From an uncultured Buttiauxella sp. (GTDB lineage Bacteria; Pseudomonadota; Gammaproteobacteria; Enterobacterales; Enterobacteriaceae): a DNA stretch of 64,000 nucleotides. The stretch is taken from assembly GCA_946480445.1 (NCBI GenBank), contig CAMLJN010000021.1:1-64000 (forward strand), written 5' to 3'. A model generated the notes under the pieces. It was not told the origin of the DNA and made no database searches. It saw only the letters and a list, made by a program, of their open reading frames with translations. The position numbers were made by a program, and so were the translations under genes. Shown one piece after another: positions 8,028 through 16,299 of the stretch; the stretch's first letter is position 1, and every line of letters begins with the position of its first letter.

Positions 8028-8438
8028 TTAGCGGTGGAACTCGCCTGCGGCCTCTGGCTGGAACTCAAGCGCAAGGACTTTCAGGTGGGTCTGATTACCG
8101 TTTGGCAATGACCAGTCAATGGTATCGCCCACGCGCAGTCCCAGCAGCGCTGCGCCAACCGGCGCCATGACCGAAAGTTGATTGACGCTGTCCGTGAGGT
8201 TAGCCGGATAAACTAAGGTACGACTGTGCTCTTCGCCGGAGGTCAGGTCGCGAAACTTCACGCGGCTATTCATAGTGACGACATCCGCTGGCATTTTTTC
8301 CGGGCTGCACATCTCAGCACGGTCCAGCTCTGCGTTCAGCGCCTGGGCAACCGGAAGGTTTGCGTACTGCGGCTGCTCCAGCAGGCGGTCGAGGCGTTCG
8401 GCATCGAGATCGTTGATGATGATGGCAGGTCTGGACAT
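8028..8438 (-). CDS. rnk: Regulator of nucleoside diphosphate kinase
   Basis: 136 residues, the same length as E. coli Rnk. The N-terminal helical hairpin ([20 protein letters not shown]) and the C-terminal FKBP/GreA-like domain ([22 protein letters not shown] region) identify it. Rnk binds RNA polymerase near the secondary channel and influences nucleoside diphosphate kinase levels and polysaccharide production. The ATG at 8438 follows GGAGAG; an upstream ATG at 8465 would add nine residues not found in the family. In E. coli rnk adjoins rna; here about 4 kb of other genes separate them. Confidence 0.93.
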   Translation of the reverse strand: MSRPAIIINDLDAERLDRLLEQPQYANLPVAQALNAELDRAEMCSPEKMPADVVTMNSRVKFRDLTSGEEHSRTLVYPANLTDSVNQLSVMAPVGAALLGLRVGDTIDWSLPNGNQTHLKVLALEFQPEAAGEFHR

Positions 8439-8489
8439 AATTCTCTCCGTGTAAAAAACAGGCACTCATGTGCATGGTATGGAAACCGT

Positions 8490-8523
8490 ACAAAGAAAAA
8501 CCCCCACCGTAAACGATGAGGGT
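8490..8523 (-). terminator. Terminator of the GntP-family permease gene
   Basis: On the minus strand ACCCTCA and TGGGGGT form a 7-bp stem (one T-G pair) around a 10-nt loop, followed by a T-run ending in TTTTTCTTTG. It lies 76 bp after the permease stop codon. Confidence 0.7.
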
Positions 8524-8598
8524 CTGGTCTTCAGTGATAATACTGAGCTTAACGTCTGGTTAAAAGTGACCGCAGTCACAAACATACTCACCAGCGAA

Positions 8599-9976
8599 TT
8601 AGAGGATGATACTGCCTATCAGCGCAAACAGGAAGGCAATCGTCCCAATCAGCGTTTCCATCACAGTCCAGGTTTTCAGCGTGGTTTTTTCATCCATTTC
8701 AAGGAAGCGGCCAACCAGCCAGAAACCGGAGTCGTTGACGTGGGAGAGCACGGTTGCCCCCCCCGGCAATGGCGATAACGATAAAGCACAGGTCGAATTG
8801 ACTCAGCCCCGTTGTGGCCGCCACCATAGGGGAAACCAGCGCGGCCGTGGTCGTTAAGGCCACCGTTGCCGATCCCTGAGCGACACGCAGTGCCGTAGAG
8901 ATAACGAAGGCTGCAACAATCACGGGCATTCCCGTGTCGGATAATACGCCTGCGAGCGCATCGCCAATGCCGCTTGCCCGCAGAACGCCGCCGAACATCC
9001 CGCCCGCGCCGGTCACCAGAATAATGCCGCAGATTGGGCCAAGCGCGCCGTCACAGACCTTTTCCAGATGCTGGCGGCTGTGTCTGCCGCTAAAGACCAT
9101 CAGCGCGAAGAATACGGTAATCAGCAGTGCAATAGGCGTTTTGCCCAGCATACGCAGGAAGTTCACCAGCGAGTTATCTGCGCTCACCCAGCCCAGCACG
9201 GTTGCGGTATTCAGGCCGGTATCCAGGAAGATCAACACCAGCGGCATCAGCAAAATGGACATCACCATGCCAAAAGAGGGCGGCTGGTGGTTTTCGTCGA
9301 CGTCCAGTTTACCAAGGAACGAAGACGGCAGAGGGATAGCGAATTTTTTACCGGCGTACAGACCGAATAAATAAGCCCCAAGATACCAGGTCGGGATGGC
9401 GATAATCAGGCCGACCACCACCAGCAGACCAATATTGGCCCCCAGCAATTCGCTGGCGGCAACCGGACCCGGATGCGGCGGCAGCAGGGCGTGCATCACG
9501 GCAAAGGCCCCGGCGGCTGGCAGGGCATACTTTAGCGTAGAGCCGCCGAACTGTTTGGCCACGCTGAAAATAATGGGCAGCATCACCACCAGCCCCGCGT
9601 CAAAAAAGATCGGGAAGCCGAACAGCAGGGAAGCGACGCCCAGCGCAAAAGGTGCTCGCTGGGTGCCGAATGTGCCAACCAGCGTATCGGCCAGCACTTT
9701 TGCGCCACCCGAAATTTCCAGCAGACGGCCAATCATGGCCCCCAGGCCCACCAGCAGCGCTACGCCCGCCAGCGTGCTGCCAAATCCACCCAGCAGGGTC
9801 GGGACGACTTTATCGAAGGGCACGCCCGTCACAAGGGCGACAAGGGCGCTGACCAGGGTTAAGGCTAAAAAGGCATGCACCCGGAAGCGCATGATCAGTA
9901 AGAGGAGGAGAAGCACTGCGCCGGCTGCGATGCCTAACAGGGTGCCTGCGCCGTAACTGGCTGTCATTTCGGTCAT
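8599..9976 (-). pseudogene. GntP-family gluconate-type permease, frameshifted near the 3' end
   Basis: A 12-14 helix permease of the GntP family (gluconate, idonate and related sugar acids). Family features include HALLPPHPGPVAASELLGAN, LRVAQGSATVALTTTAALV and SHVNDSGFWLVGRFLEM. The reading frame from ATG 9976 (GAGGATAAAA upstream) breaks at a run of eight G residues on the coding strand (8757-8764): as read, the protein ends 425 residues long at 8699 in a wrong-frame tail. Removing one G restores AGGATVLSHVNDSGFW and a normal C terminus ending ...GSIIL at 8599, ~458 residues. Either a recent mutation, a phase-variable tract or a sequencing error. Two GntR-type operators lie upstream. Confidence 0.85.
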
Positions 9977-10037
9977 AAATTTTATCCTCGGGCCGAATTT
10001 TCAGGCAAATCGTCTGGAGCACGAATTTGCCGCTGTC

Positions 10038-10066
10038 TGATACCGGTAACATGATATCGGTAACAT
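10038..10066 (-). promoter_or_regulatory. Tandem GntR-type operators upstream of the permease
   Basis: Two copies of TGATAYCGGTAACAT (10038-10052 TGATACCGGTAACAT; 10052-10066 TGATATCGGTAACAT) stand head to tail, 62-90 bp upstream of the permease ATG. They match the known GntR/IdnR box of the ATGTTACCSRTAWCA type. No gntR or idnR gene is in the window, so control would be in trans. Confidence 0.7.
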
Positions 10067-10264
10067 CGCGGGTTCGGGAACGCGGGATGTCATATTTGTT
10101 TACATTTTGCGAGGCGGTTCAAACTATGAAAATAAACGCTCTGCAATGAGATCCTAAGAATTGCCGATGACAAATAAACCTGCCATGCGACGGATTTGCA
10201 TTACCCTTTACAGGTAAGTTTCATCTGCGCGCCCGGCGCGGTCATCACCTGAACTGGAGAGATC

Positions 10265-11101
10265 ATGAGCCATTACGACAAACTCACCTTAAAAGACGGC
10301 AGCTCACTGTATTTTAAAGACTGGGGAGAAGGGCAGCCGGTGGTATTCAGCCACGGTTGGCCGTTAACGGCAGATGCATTTGAAGATCAAATGTTTTATC
10401 TGGGGCAACAGGGCTTCAGGGTGATTGCCCACGACAGGCGCGCTCACGGTCGTTCTTCGCAGTCCTGGGAAGGGCACAACCTCGATCGATACGCAGACGA
10501 TCTGGCCGAGCTAACGGCGCATCTGAATCTGCACGATGCAGTTCACGTTGGCCACTCCACCGGCGGCGGGGAAGTGGCCCGCTATATTGGCCGTCACGGT
10601 ACGAGTCGGGTGGCAAAAGCCGTCCTTATTGGCGCGATTACCCCCATTATGCTGAAGACAGACTTTAACCCTGACGGCGTACCCCTTGAGGTGTTCGACG
10701 GCATTCGTGAAGGTGTGCGACAGGATCGGGCGACCTTCTTTAAAGAGTTAACGATGGCTTTCTACGGCTATAACCGTGACGGAGCGAAAATCTCGGAAGG
10801 CGTACGGGAGAGTTTTGTCGCTCAGGGGATGCAGGGGTCAATCAAGGGACTGTATGACTGTGTCAAAGCTTTCTCGGAAACCGATCTACGTGAAGATCTG
10901 AAGAAAATGACTATTCCAACGCTGGTCATTCACGGCGATGACGATCAGATCGTGCCGTTTGAAACCTGTGGGAAAGTGGCGGCTCAGATGCTGCCTGATG
11001 CGCAGCTGAAAGTGTACAAAGGCGGCTCGCACGGCATCTGCACCACGGAAAAAGATCAGATAAATAAGGACCTGCTGGCCTTTCTGCGCGATCGGGCGTA
11101 G
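10265..11101 (+). CDS. Alpha/beta hydrolase (non-heme chloroperoxidase/arylesterase type)
   Basis: 278 residues, the usual length of bacterial non-heme haloperoxidase/perhydrolase-type esterases. The catalytic triad is visible: Ser98 in GHSTGG, Asp within HGDDDQIVP (residues 225-227) and His256 in GGSHG. FSHGWP near residue 30 supplies the oxyanion hole. These enzymes hydrolyse esters or lactones and can form peracids; the substrate is unknown. A ribosome binding site (TGGAGAG) precedes the ATG. It is transcribed divergently from the permease and no partner gene suggests a pathway. Confidence 0.85.
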   Translation: MSHYDKLTLKDGSSLYFKDWGEGQPVVFSHGWPLTADAFEDQMFYLGQQGFRVIAHDRRAHGRSSQSWEGHNLDRYADDLAELTAHLNLHDAVHVGHSTGGGEVARYIGRHGTSRVAKAVLIGAITPIMLKTDFNPDGVPLEVFDGIREGVRQDRATFFKELTMAFYGYNRDGAKISEGVRESFVAQGMQGSIKGLYDCVKAFSETDLREDLKKMTIPTLVIHGDDDQIVPFETCGKVAAQMLPDAQLKVYKGGSHGICTTEKDQINKDLLAFLRDRA

Positions 11102-11157
11102 CGGTCTGCCGCCGTGTTGGTGGAGGAGGCCTGTGCTACTCCACCGCACATCATGGG

Positions 11158-11517
11158 CTAACGCCGTCCGGAAGACAGACGAATACCTGCGGCGCGAGTG
11201 ATGGCCGTAAGCGTAGTCAGAGTTGGATTTCCGTTCTCAGACAATGCGCGGTAAATATGCTGCCGCGCCAACCCTGATTTTTTAGCAATCTCAGTTATCC
11301 CGCCGCGGGCTTCGATTACCTGACGTAACGCGATAAGAAAAGCAGGAATGCCACCTTCCTCATAGATCTCGTCCAGCGCGGTTTGCAGGATGAGTTCTGC
11401 ATAGCGGGGATCGGCACGTAGCTCCTCATTCATTGCAGCATGGTGGTCAACAGAGGGGTCAAAATAGTCGCCCGATGCTGTTTCAGCTGCGGCTTTCTCT
11501 TTCGTTCTTGAAGTCAT
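11158..11517 (-). CDS. Antitoxin of a type II toxin-antitoxin module (HTH, HI1420-like)
   Basis: 119 residues. The C-terminal half is an HTH DNA-binding domain (GGITEIAKKSGLARQHIYRALSENGNPTLTTLTAI), as in the addiction-module antidote proteins related to Haemophilus HI1420. The N-terminal part likely neutralises the toxin. The ATG overlaps the toxin stop by 4 bp (ATGA), so the two are co-translated, toxin first. Antitoxins of this layout usually repress their own operon. Confidence 0.85.
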   Translation of the reverse strand: MTSRTKEKAAAETASGDYFDPSVDHHAAMNEELRADPRYAELILQTALDEIYEEGGIPAFLIALRQVIEARGGITEIAKKSGLARQHIYRALSENGNPTLTTLTAITRAAGIRLSSGRR

Positions 11518-11849
11518 AATTTCAGCCTCTGGTGGTAGTTCTTTAGATACTGAACCGCTTTCTTTAAATCAGCGCGCTGCGTCGTTTTATCTCCACCCGC
11601 CAAAAGCAGAATAATTTTACGGTCTTCAGCGGCATAGTAAAGACGGTAGCCTGGGCCATAATTGATGCGTAGTGCCCAGACACCCTCGCGTTCGTATTTA
11701 TGGTCTCCAAAATTACCGGCTTCTGCTCGCATAATCCGGATGCTGACTTTAGCGGCTGCCTGCGGATCTCTTTTTTGAAGGCTTTGGATCCAGCTCGAGT
11801 AGGGCACCTTCCCGAACTCATCTTGATAGCGTTTAACAGCGTAGAGCAT
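11514..11849 (-). CDS. Toxin of a type II toxin-antitoxin module (RelE/ParE superfamily)
   Basis: 111 residues, small and basic. The core YKRYQDEFGKVP-type N terminus, GNFGDHKYEREGVWALRINYGPGYRLYYAAEDRKIILLLAGGDKTTQ and the following AxxLKKAVQYLKNY are characteristic of the HI1419-like killer proteins of the RelE/ParE fold, probable mRNA interferases. AAGGATGATAAG precedes the ATG. It is the first gene of the pair, the reversed order that is normal for this subfamily. It sits in the variable rnk-rna interval. Confidence 0.85.
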   Translation of the reverse strand: MLYAVKRYQDEFGKVPYSSWIQSLQKRDPQAAAKVSIRIMRAEAGNFGDHKYEREGVWALRINYGPGYRLYYAAEDRKIILLLAGGDKTTQRADLKKAVQYLKNYHQRLKL

Positions 11850-12075
11850 CTTATCATCCTTGCTTTGCTGGCTAAAACAAATTGTCTTTTATATATGACG
11901 CCTGACATGAAGGGAGCGGATCCTGCAGGCGCCGGTGCAGGAGACATCGGCGCTATATTGAGGGAAAAGCGCTGTGACTTTCCATACGGCAACTCGACGC
12001 AATGCGAGCTGTTTTCAGAAGAATCGACGGAGATCGTGGCGATACTTTTATTATTTCGAGCAGGTTCGCAGCAAC

Positions 12076-12228
12076 TTACATCTTGCCGGCCAGCGGCAGC
12101 ATAATCTCTTGTAAAATTTCATAGCGTTGCTGGGGAGAAAGCCAGATAAGCCCCAGTAATTTATGGCGCTCACCTTCGCGTTCAAACTGTGTTTTTAGCC
12201 GTAATAAATACTGTTTTGTGCTGTTCAT
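12076..12228 (-). CDS. Unrecognised 50-residue protein
   Basis: ATG 12228 is preceded by CCGGAGGTGAAG, a full-strength Shine-Dalgarno sequence at ideal spacing, and the frame ends at TAA 12076. The protein (MNSTKQYLLRLKTQFEREG..., ...LSPQQRYEILQEIMLPLAGKM) is predicted to be helical, charged and soluble, with no signal peptide or Cys. I do not recognise a family. It stands alone between the toxin-antitoxin pair and rna, all on the minus strand, with an 11-bp tandem repeat 40-60 bp upstream. Confidence 0.65.
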   Translation of the reverse strand: MNSTKQYLLRLKTQFEREGERHKLLGLIWLSPQQRYEILQEIMLPLAGKM

Positions 12229-12267
12229 CTTCACCTCCGGATTCGTTACGCAAATCTTAGGCTGGTA

Positions 12268-12289
12268 AATACTGAACTAATAGTGAACT
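12268..12289 (-). repeat. Tandem 11-bp direct repeat upstream of the 50-residue gene
   Basis: AATACTGAACT and AATAGTGAACT are adjacent (10 of 11 bases identical). On the coding strand this reads AGTTCACTATT-AGTTCAGTATT, one helical turn apart, 40 bp upstream of the ATG. The layout suits a regulator that binds one face of the helix; no known box is matched. Confidence 0.5.
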
Positions 12290-12421
12290 GATTGTTTTTT
12301 GAGTTCCGTATTTCTGTGGAAGCCTAAGCGTGCCTGTTGACTCGCTGGCGTCTTTTGCTCGCAGAGGGAAGCGTCAGAGCAGCCCTGGGCGATGACGATC
12401 GCCCGCCGGGGAAGGAAAGGG

Positions 12422-12457
12422 GCAGGTCGCCCGGGGGGAAACATGAGGGGGACCTGC
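12422..12457 (-). terminator. Stem-loop downstream of rna
   Basis: GCAGGTC (12422-12428) pairs with GACCTGC (12451-12457), with a C/G-rich interior that can add pairs. It begins 15 bp after the rna stop. There is no T-run. Confidence 0.45.
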
Positions 12458-12471
12458 GCACAGCTTAGCTA

Positions 12472-13278
12472 TCAGTAACCCACGGCATCCAGACGGAACT
12501 GCTTAGCGCAACTGCCCGGATTTTTTTGTGGCGCGAAGGAGGCAGCACTGAGCGGCTCGTTAATCGCTGCGGCTTTGAGCGAAATTTGCATTTCTGTCAG
12601 GTAAGCCGGGTTGCCATTACAGGTGAGCTTAACCGCTTTAACCGCCTCGCTGCCGTAGCTTCTATCCAGCGCTTTATTGAACGCCTTGCGCGTGACCACC
12701 TTGCCGTAGTTCTCCGCCAGAAACGCCCCGAACGGGCTGTGTTTCACTGCCATATTCAGCCGCACCATCGTGCCGAAGTAGGCGTTGGGATCGAAGCCAA
12801 AGCAGGCACCGTGCTTGGCAAACTCATAGCGATCCAGGCAGGACTGGCCGCCCGCACCGGGCATGACGCCAGAAAGTTTTGTCGCAAGATCCGTCGATAA
12901 CGCGGGTGCCGGTGCGCTGCATTTTTGAGAGGCGCGAGCTTCCGGCATATTTGGCACCGGACGGGTCCAGCAGCCGTAGCGCATCCAGCGTTTGTTATCC
13001 ACGCCGCGAGCGGAGACGGATTTGGGCAGCCCCGGCCACAGGCCATGCACCGTAAGAAACGCGCGTTTATCCGCCTGTTCGCGCTGAAGTTTGCATTCGG
13101 TTGGCTCCTTACGGTTGCGCTCGTGCATATTCTGGCAAAAGCCGGTCTGCCAGGACAAAGCCAGAACATAGTTATCGAAATCGCCGTACTGTTTAGGTTG
13201 CAGAGGCTCGGCCTGGGCCACAAGGCTGGCGGTAAGCGTAGCGCTAAGGAGAAGTGCGTTTTTCCACAGGAGGTGCAT
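12472..13278 (-). CDS. rna: Ribonuclease I (periplasmic, RNase T2 family)
   Basis: 268 residues, identical in length to E. coli RNase I. A signal peptide (MHLLWKNALLLSATLTASLVAQA) directs it to the periplasm. The two T2 active-site blocks are present: FLTVHGLWPG with His78, and YEFAKHGACF with Glu152 and His156. Several Cys residues would form disulfides. It degrades RNA to nucleoside 3'-phosphates without base preference. As in E. coli it lies next to citT, on the same strand and 112 bp downstream of it. Confidence 0.95.
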   Translation of the reverse strand: MHLLWKNALLLSATLTASLVAQAEPLQPKQYGDFDNYVLALSWQTGFCQNMHERNRKEPTECKLQREQADKRAFLTVHGLWPGLPKSVSARGVDNKRWMRYGCWTRPVPNMPEARASQKCSAPAPALSTDLATKLSGVMPGAGGQSCLDRYEFAKHGACFGFDPNAYFGTMVRLNMAVKHSPFGAFLAENYGKVVTRKAFNKALDRSYGSEAVKAVKLTCNGNPAYLTEMQISLKAAAINEPLSAASFAPQKNPGSCAKQFRLDAVGY

Positions 13279-13326
13279 GCGTAATGTCCATGTGCGAAGA
13301 GGGCTGAATGGCGGCTATTAAACCAT

Positions 13327-13360
13327 AAAAAATGCCCGCAGGGTTTAACCCACGGGCATC
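13327..13360 (-). terminator. Rho-independent terminator of the cit operon
   Basis: Read on the minus strand, ATGCCCG ... CGGGCAT forms the outer stem with a second GGGTT/AACCC stem inside, followed by TTTTTT. It begins 31 bp after the citT stop. Confidence 0.85.
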
Positions 13361-13390
13361 TTATCCTTCACTGGCTGTTCTTTACCGGGA

Positions 13391-14854
13391 TTAGCTCCAC
13401 AGCGCCAGAATCGGCCAGCCCACCAGCAGCAGCATGGCGATGTAAATCACCCCAAAGATGGCGCCCAGCCGCCAGTAATCTTTGGACTTCACATAGCCGC
13501 AGCCGTAGATAATCACGCCCGGCCCGGTGGCATAAGGCGTCAGGCAGCCCATGATCCCGATGGACAGCACCAGCAGAATGCACAGATGTTCCATCGGTAC
13601 GCCCGGAATACCTTTGCCGACGGCGAGGATCACCGGCAGCATGGTCGCCGTATGGGCCGAAAGGCTGGCAAACAGGTAGTGGGCAAAATAGAACACCAGC
13701 ACCAGCACGATCACCGTGGCATTGGGCGAGAAGCCCTCGAGGTGAGTGCTCATGGTGCTGGCAAACCAGTCGATAAAGCCCGAGCGGGTCAGGCCGTTCG
13801 CCATCACCACCAGCGTGGCGAGGTTCACCAGCGTATTCCAGGCGCTGTGATATTTGGTGATGTCTTTCCAGGGCACAACGTGCAGGGCGAGCATCAGTGA
13901 GACGGCAAGCAGGCCAACGGCCGTGGCGTCAATGTAGTCCCCGCCGAACACCCACAGCGCCAGGCTCAGCAGCACCAACCCAATCAGGATCATCTCTTTT
14001 TGAGTGAGCGCCCCCAGCTCTTTCAGGGCAGTACCTGCCCATTCGGAGACTTCCGCACTGTGCGTAATTTCAGGTTTGTAGAGCACGTAAGACAGCCACG
14101 GCGCGACGATCAGCAGGATGATACCTACCGGCAGAAAGCTCAGGAACCATTGCAGCCAGCTAATCTGGATCCCGGCAATCTTGCTGACAAACTCCAGCCC
14201 CAGCACGTTCGGCGCCGCCCCGGTGACAAACATGGAGGAGCTGAGGCTGGTACTGATCACCATCATCCACATCAGGTAGCCGCCGATGCGCCGGGAGGAA
14301 GGATCGTTCGGGAAGGATTTGAACAGCGGAGGCAGGTTTTTGATAACCGGGAATACGGTGCCACCGGTTCGGGCGGTGTTTGAAGGCGTAAACGGCGCCA
14401 GCAGAATGTCGATAATGACAATCGCATAGCCGAGCGTCAGCGTACGTTTGCCCATAAACTTCACCATAAAGAGCGCGATACGCCGTCCCAGGCCGCTGAC
14501 CTCATAGCCCAGCGCAAAGATAAACGCGCCAAATACCAGCCAGACCGTGGTGCTGGAGAAGCCCGCCAGCCCCCATTTCAGCGCCTGTTTCCCGGCGTCA
14601 AAAGCGGGGTCCGCCAGCTCCGTGGCATCAAACAGCAGATAGTCGCTGCCGATCACACAAATGGTGACGGCGATAAAGCTGATCGCTGTGGCCGGGATCG
14701 GCTCCAGAATCATGCCGACGATCATGGCGACAAAGACTGCAAAGTAATGCCAGGCCTGCGGCGGCATCCCCTCGGGCACCGGGATCAGCAGCATGATCCC
14801 CATCACCAGCAGCGGCGCGAGCAATTTCCATATTTTATCTTTTGAAGCAGACAT
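13391..14854 (-). CDS. citT: Citrate:succinate antiporter
   Basis: 487 residues, the E. coli CitT length. A polytopic inner-membrane protein of the DASS (CitT/TtdT) family with about 12 hydrophobic segments; [25 protein letters not shown] is a strongly conserved family segment with the substrate-binding SNT motif, and [13 protein letters not shown] and [17 protein letters not shown] recur later. It imports citrate in exchange for succinate formed by citrate fermentation. Last gene of the cit operon; its start overlaps the end of citG by 20 bp. Confidence 0.95.
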   Translation of the reverse strand: MSASKDKIWKLLAPLLVMGIMLLIPVPEGMPPQAWHYFAVFVAMIVGMILEPIPATAISFIAVTICVIGSDYLLFDATELADPAFDAGKQALKWGLAGFSSTTVWLVFGAFIFALGYEVSGLGRRIALFMVKFMGKRTLTLGYAIVIIDILLAPFTPSNTARTGGTVFPVIKNLPPLFKSFPNDPSSRRIGGYLMWMMVISTSLSSSMFVTGAAPNVLGLEFVSKIAGIQISWLQWFLSFLPVGIILLIVAPWLSYVLYKPEITHSAEVSEWAGTALKELGALTQKEMILIGLVLLSLALWVFGGDYIDATAVGLLAVSLMLALHVVPWKDITKYHSAWNTLVNLATLVVMANGLTRSGFIDWFASTMSTHLEGFSPNATVIVLVLVFYFAHYLFASLSAHTATMLPVILAVGKGIPGVPMEHLCILLVLSIGIMGCLTPYATGPGVIIYGCGYVKSKDYWRLGAIFGVIYIAMLLLVGWPILALWS

Positions 14855-15773
14855 AACTGTTTCTCCAGCAAGGATTTATTATTGATTTATGTTGGGTATT
14901 CAGGGTCGAAATCTGGTCCAGAAACCAGGTGATAATCAGCAGGTCGGCGCTGCCGCCGGGGCTGAGGTTGCGGGCGATACACTGGCGGTTAAATTCATGC
15001 AGATGCCGGAGATCGGCAGACTGACGAATCCCGCCCTGCCTGAGCAGCGTTTGGGCGTACTGTTTTAGCCAGCTCAGCCCCACCGCGCCGCCGCGAGAGG
15101 CCACGTTGGTGTCATCGTTGTGCGCCATCAGCACCAGCAGAGTATCGAGCAGGGCTAGTTCAGGATCGACGGCCTCCGCCAGGCGAGCGCGGTAGTGCGG
15201 CAGGGCGAGTTCTGCGACCAGCGGATAACCCGCTTCGGCTTCGCCGCGCGCGCCCGTCAGGCCCATCTGTCGGTAAAGGCGCTGGCCTGCCGTTTGCTGG
15301 CGGTTGTTGTGCCGTAACTCCCTCTCGCTGAGGCCCGCGCAAAAAGCGGCGACGGTTTTGCAAAGCGCCTCGGGCGTAACAGCGAGCTGTTTTTGCGACA
15401 GACGTCCGATAGCCGCGCACAGCAGCCCGAGAGAAAAAATGCTGCCTTTGTGTGTGTTCACCCCCGCCGTTGCGCGGAACATGGCGGCTTCGCAGGCCAG
15501 TCCAGTTGGGCGCAGCATCGCCAGCACCTGGCTTTCCGGTATCCCGGCGCTTTCGGCACCCGTCGCGATAAACTGCGGCAGCCAGGAACGGATGGCCTGC
15601 GCGCTGCGGTGAAAATCTTCCAGCGCCATATCCTTGTGGGCTCCGCAGTCGAAGCGATCCACCAGACCGGGCTTGGGAGATAAGTTCACCTCGGCCAGCA
15701 TGGCGCGCCAGGCCAGATCGGCGTAGCCGGCGGCAGCGGCTGGTTTAGCCGCGGGCTGCGTTTTCGGCGTCAT
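14835..15773 (-). CDS. citG: Triphosphoribosyl-dephospho-CoA synthase (citrate lyase prosthetic group)
   Basis: 312 residues. CitG makes 2'-(5''-triphosphoribosyl)-3'-dephospho-CoA from ATP and dephospho-CoA, the precursor of the CitD prosthetic group. Family blocks are [59 protein letters not shown] and [16 protein letters not shown]. coli CitG stops soon after that last block; here ~24 extra residues (ending SYVCFKR) read through into the citT start. The start overlaps the citX end by 29 bp. Confidence 0.93.
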   Translation of the reverse strand: MTPKTQPAAKPAAAAGYADLAWRAMLAEVNLSPKPGLVDRFDCGAHKDMALEDFHRSAQAIRSWLPQFIATGAESAGIPESQVLAMLRPTGLACEAAMFRATAGVNTHKGSIFSLGLLCAAIGRLSQKQLAVTPEALCKTVAAFCAGLSERELRHNNRQQTAGQRLYRQMGLTGARGEAEAGYPLVAELALPHYRARLAEAVDPELALLDTLLVLMAHNDDTNVASRGGAVGLSWLKQYAQTLLRQGGIRQSADLRHLHEFNRQCIARNLSPGGSADLLIITWFLDQISTLNTQHKSIINPCWRNSYVCFKR

Positions 15774-16296
15774 GTAAAAGCGCCTCCATACGTGCGGTGA
15801 GCTCTGGCAGGGCGTGCGTTTGCTCGCGGGCGCACAGGGCGGCAGGCCGGGAGCAAATCAGACAGTTACGCGGTGGCTGAGCAAAGTCGCTGCGCGACAA
15901 GAGTTTGCCCTGCGAGCTGAAGACATCTATATCCCACAGGCGGCCCAGCGGGTGAGATTGCTCAAGCGCGATCGCGGCAAGCTTCACCTCCTCTGCCGGG
16001 GCTTTAACGGCCAGCAGGCCTTCCGGACCGCTGCTCAGGCCCTGACAGAGCTGGTTAACAATTTGCCATGACGAGCGTTCTGCCAGCTCGCGCAGCGCCC
16101 TGAGGCCACGGTTAAACACCCGGCGGGTCAGCACGCTGTCCTTTACCGGGCCAGGGGCGACCACGGTAAAGGAGATCAGCGTGACCTCGTGGCGCCTGAG
16201 CCATTCCTGCTGCCGGGCCTGGCGGGCATCCCGGCTGGCGGCAAGCGCCTGCGGCGTAACGACGGCACAGGAGGCGGATGTGTGATACAGCGGCAT
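15745..16296 (-). CDS. citX: Apo-citrate lyase phosphoribosyl-dephospho-CoA transferase
   Basis: 183 residues, the normal CitX length. CitX transfers the prosthetic group made by CitG to the serine of CitD. Family segments visible are [56 protein letters not shown] and a Cys-bearing [19 protein letters not shown]. Three bases separate it from the citF stop. Confidence 0.93.
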   Translation of the reverse strand: MPLYHTSASCAVVTPQALAASRDARQARQQEWLRRHEVTLISFTVVAPGPVKDSVLTRRVFNRGLRALRELAERSSWQIVNQLCQGLSSGPEGLLAVKAPAEEVKLAAIALEQSHPLGRLWDIDVFSSQGKLLSRSDFAQPPRNCLICSRPAALCAREQTHALPELTARMEALLHDAENAARG

Positions 16297-16299
16297 GGT

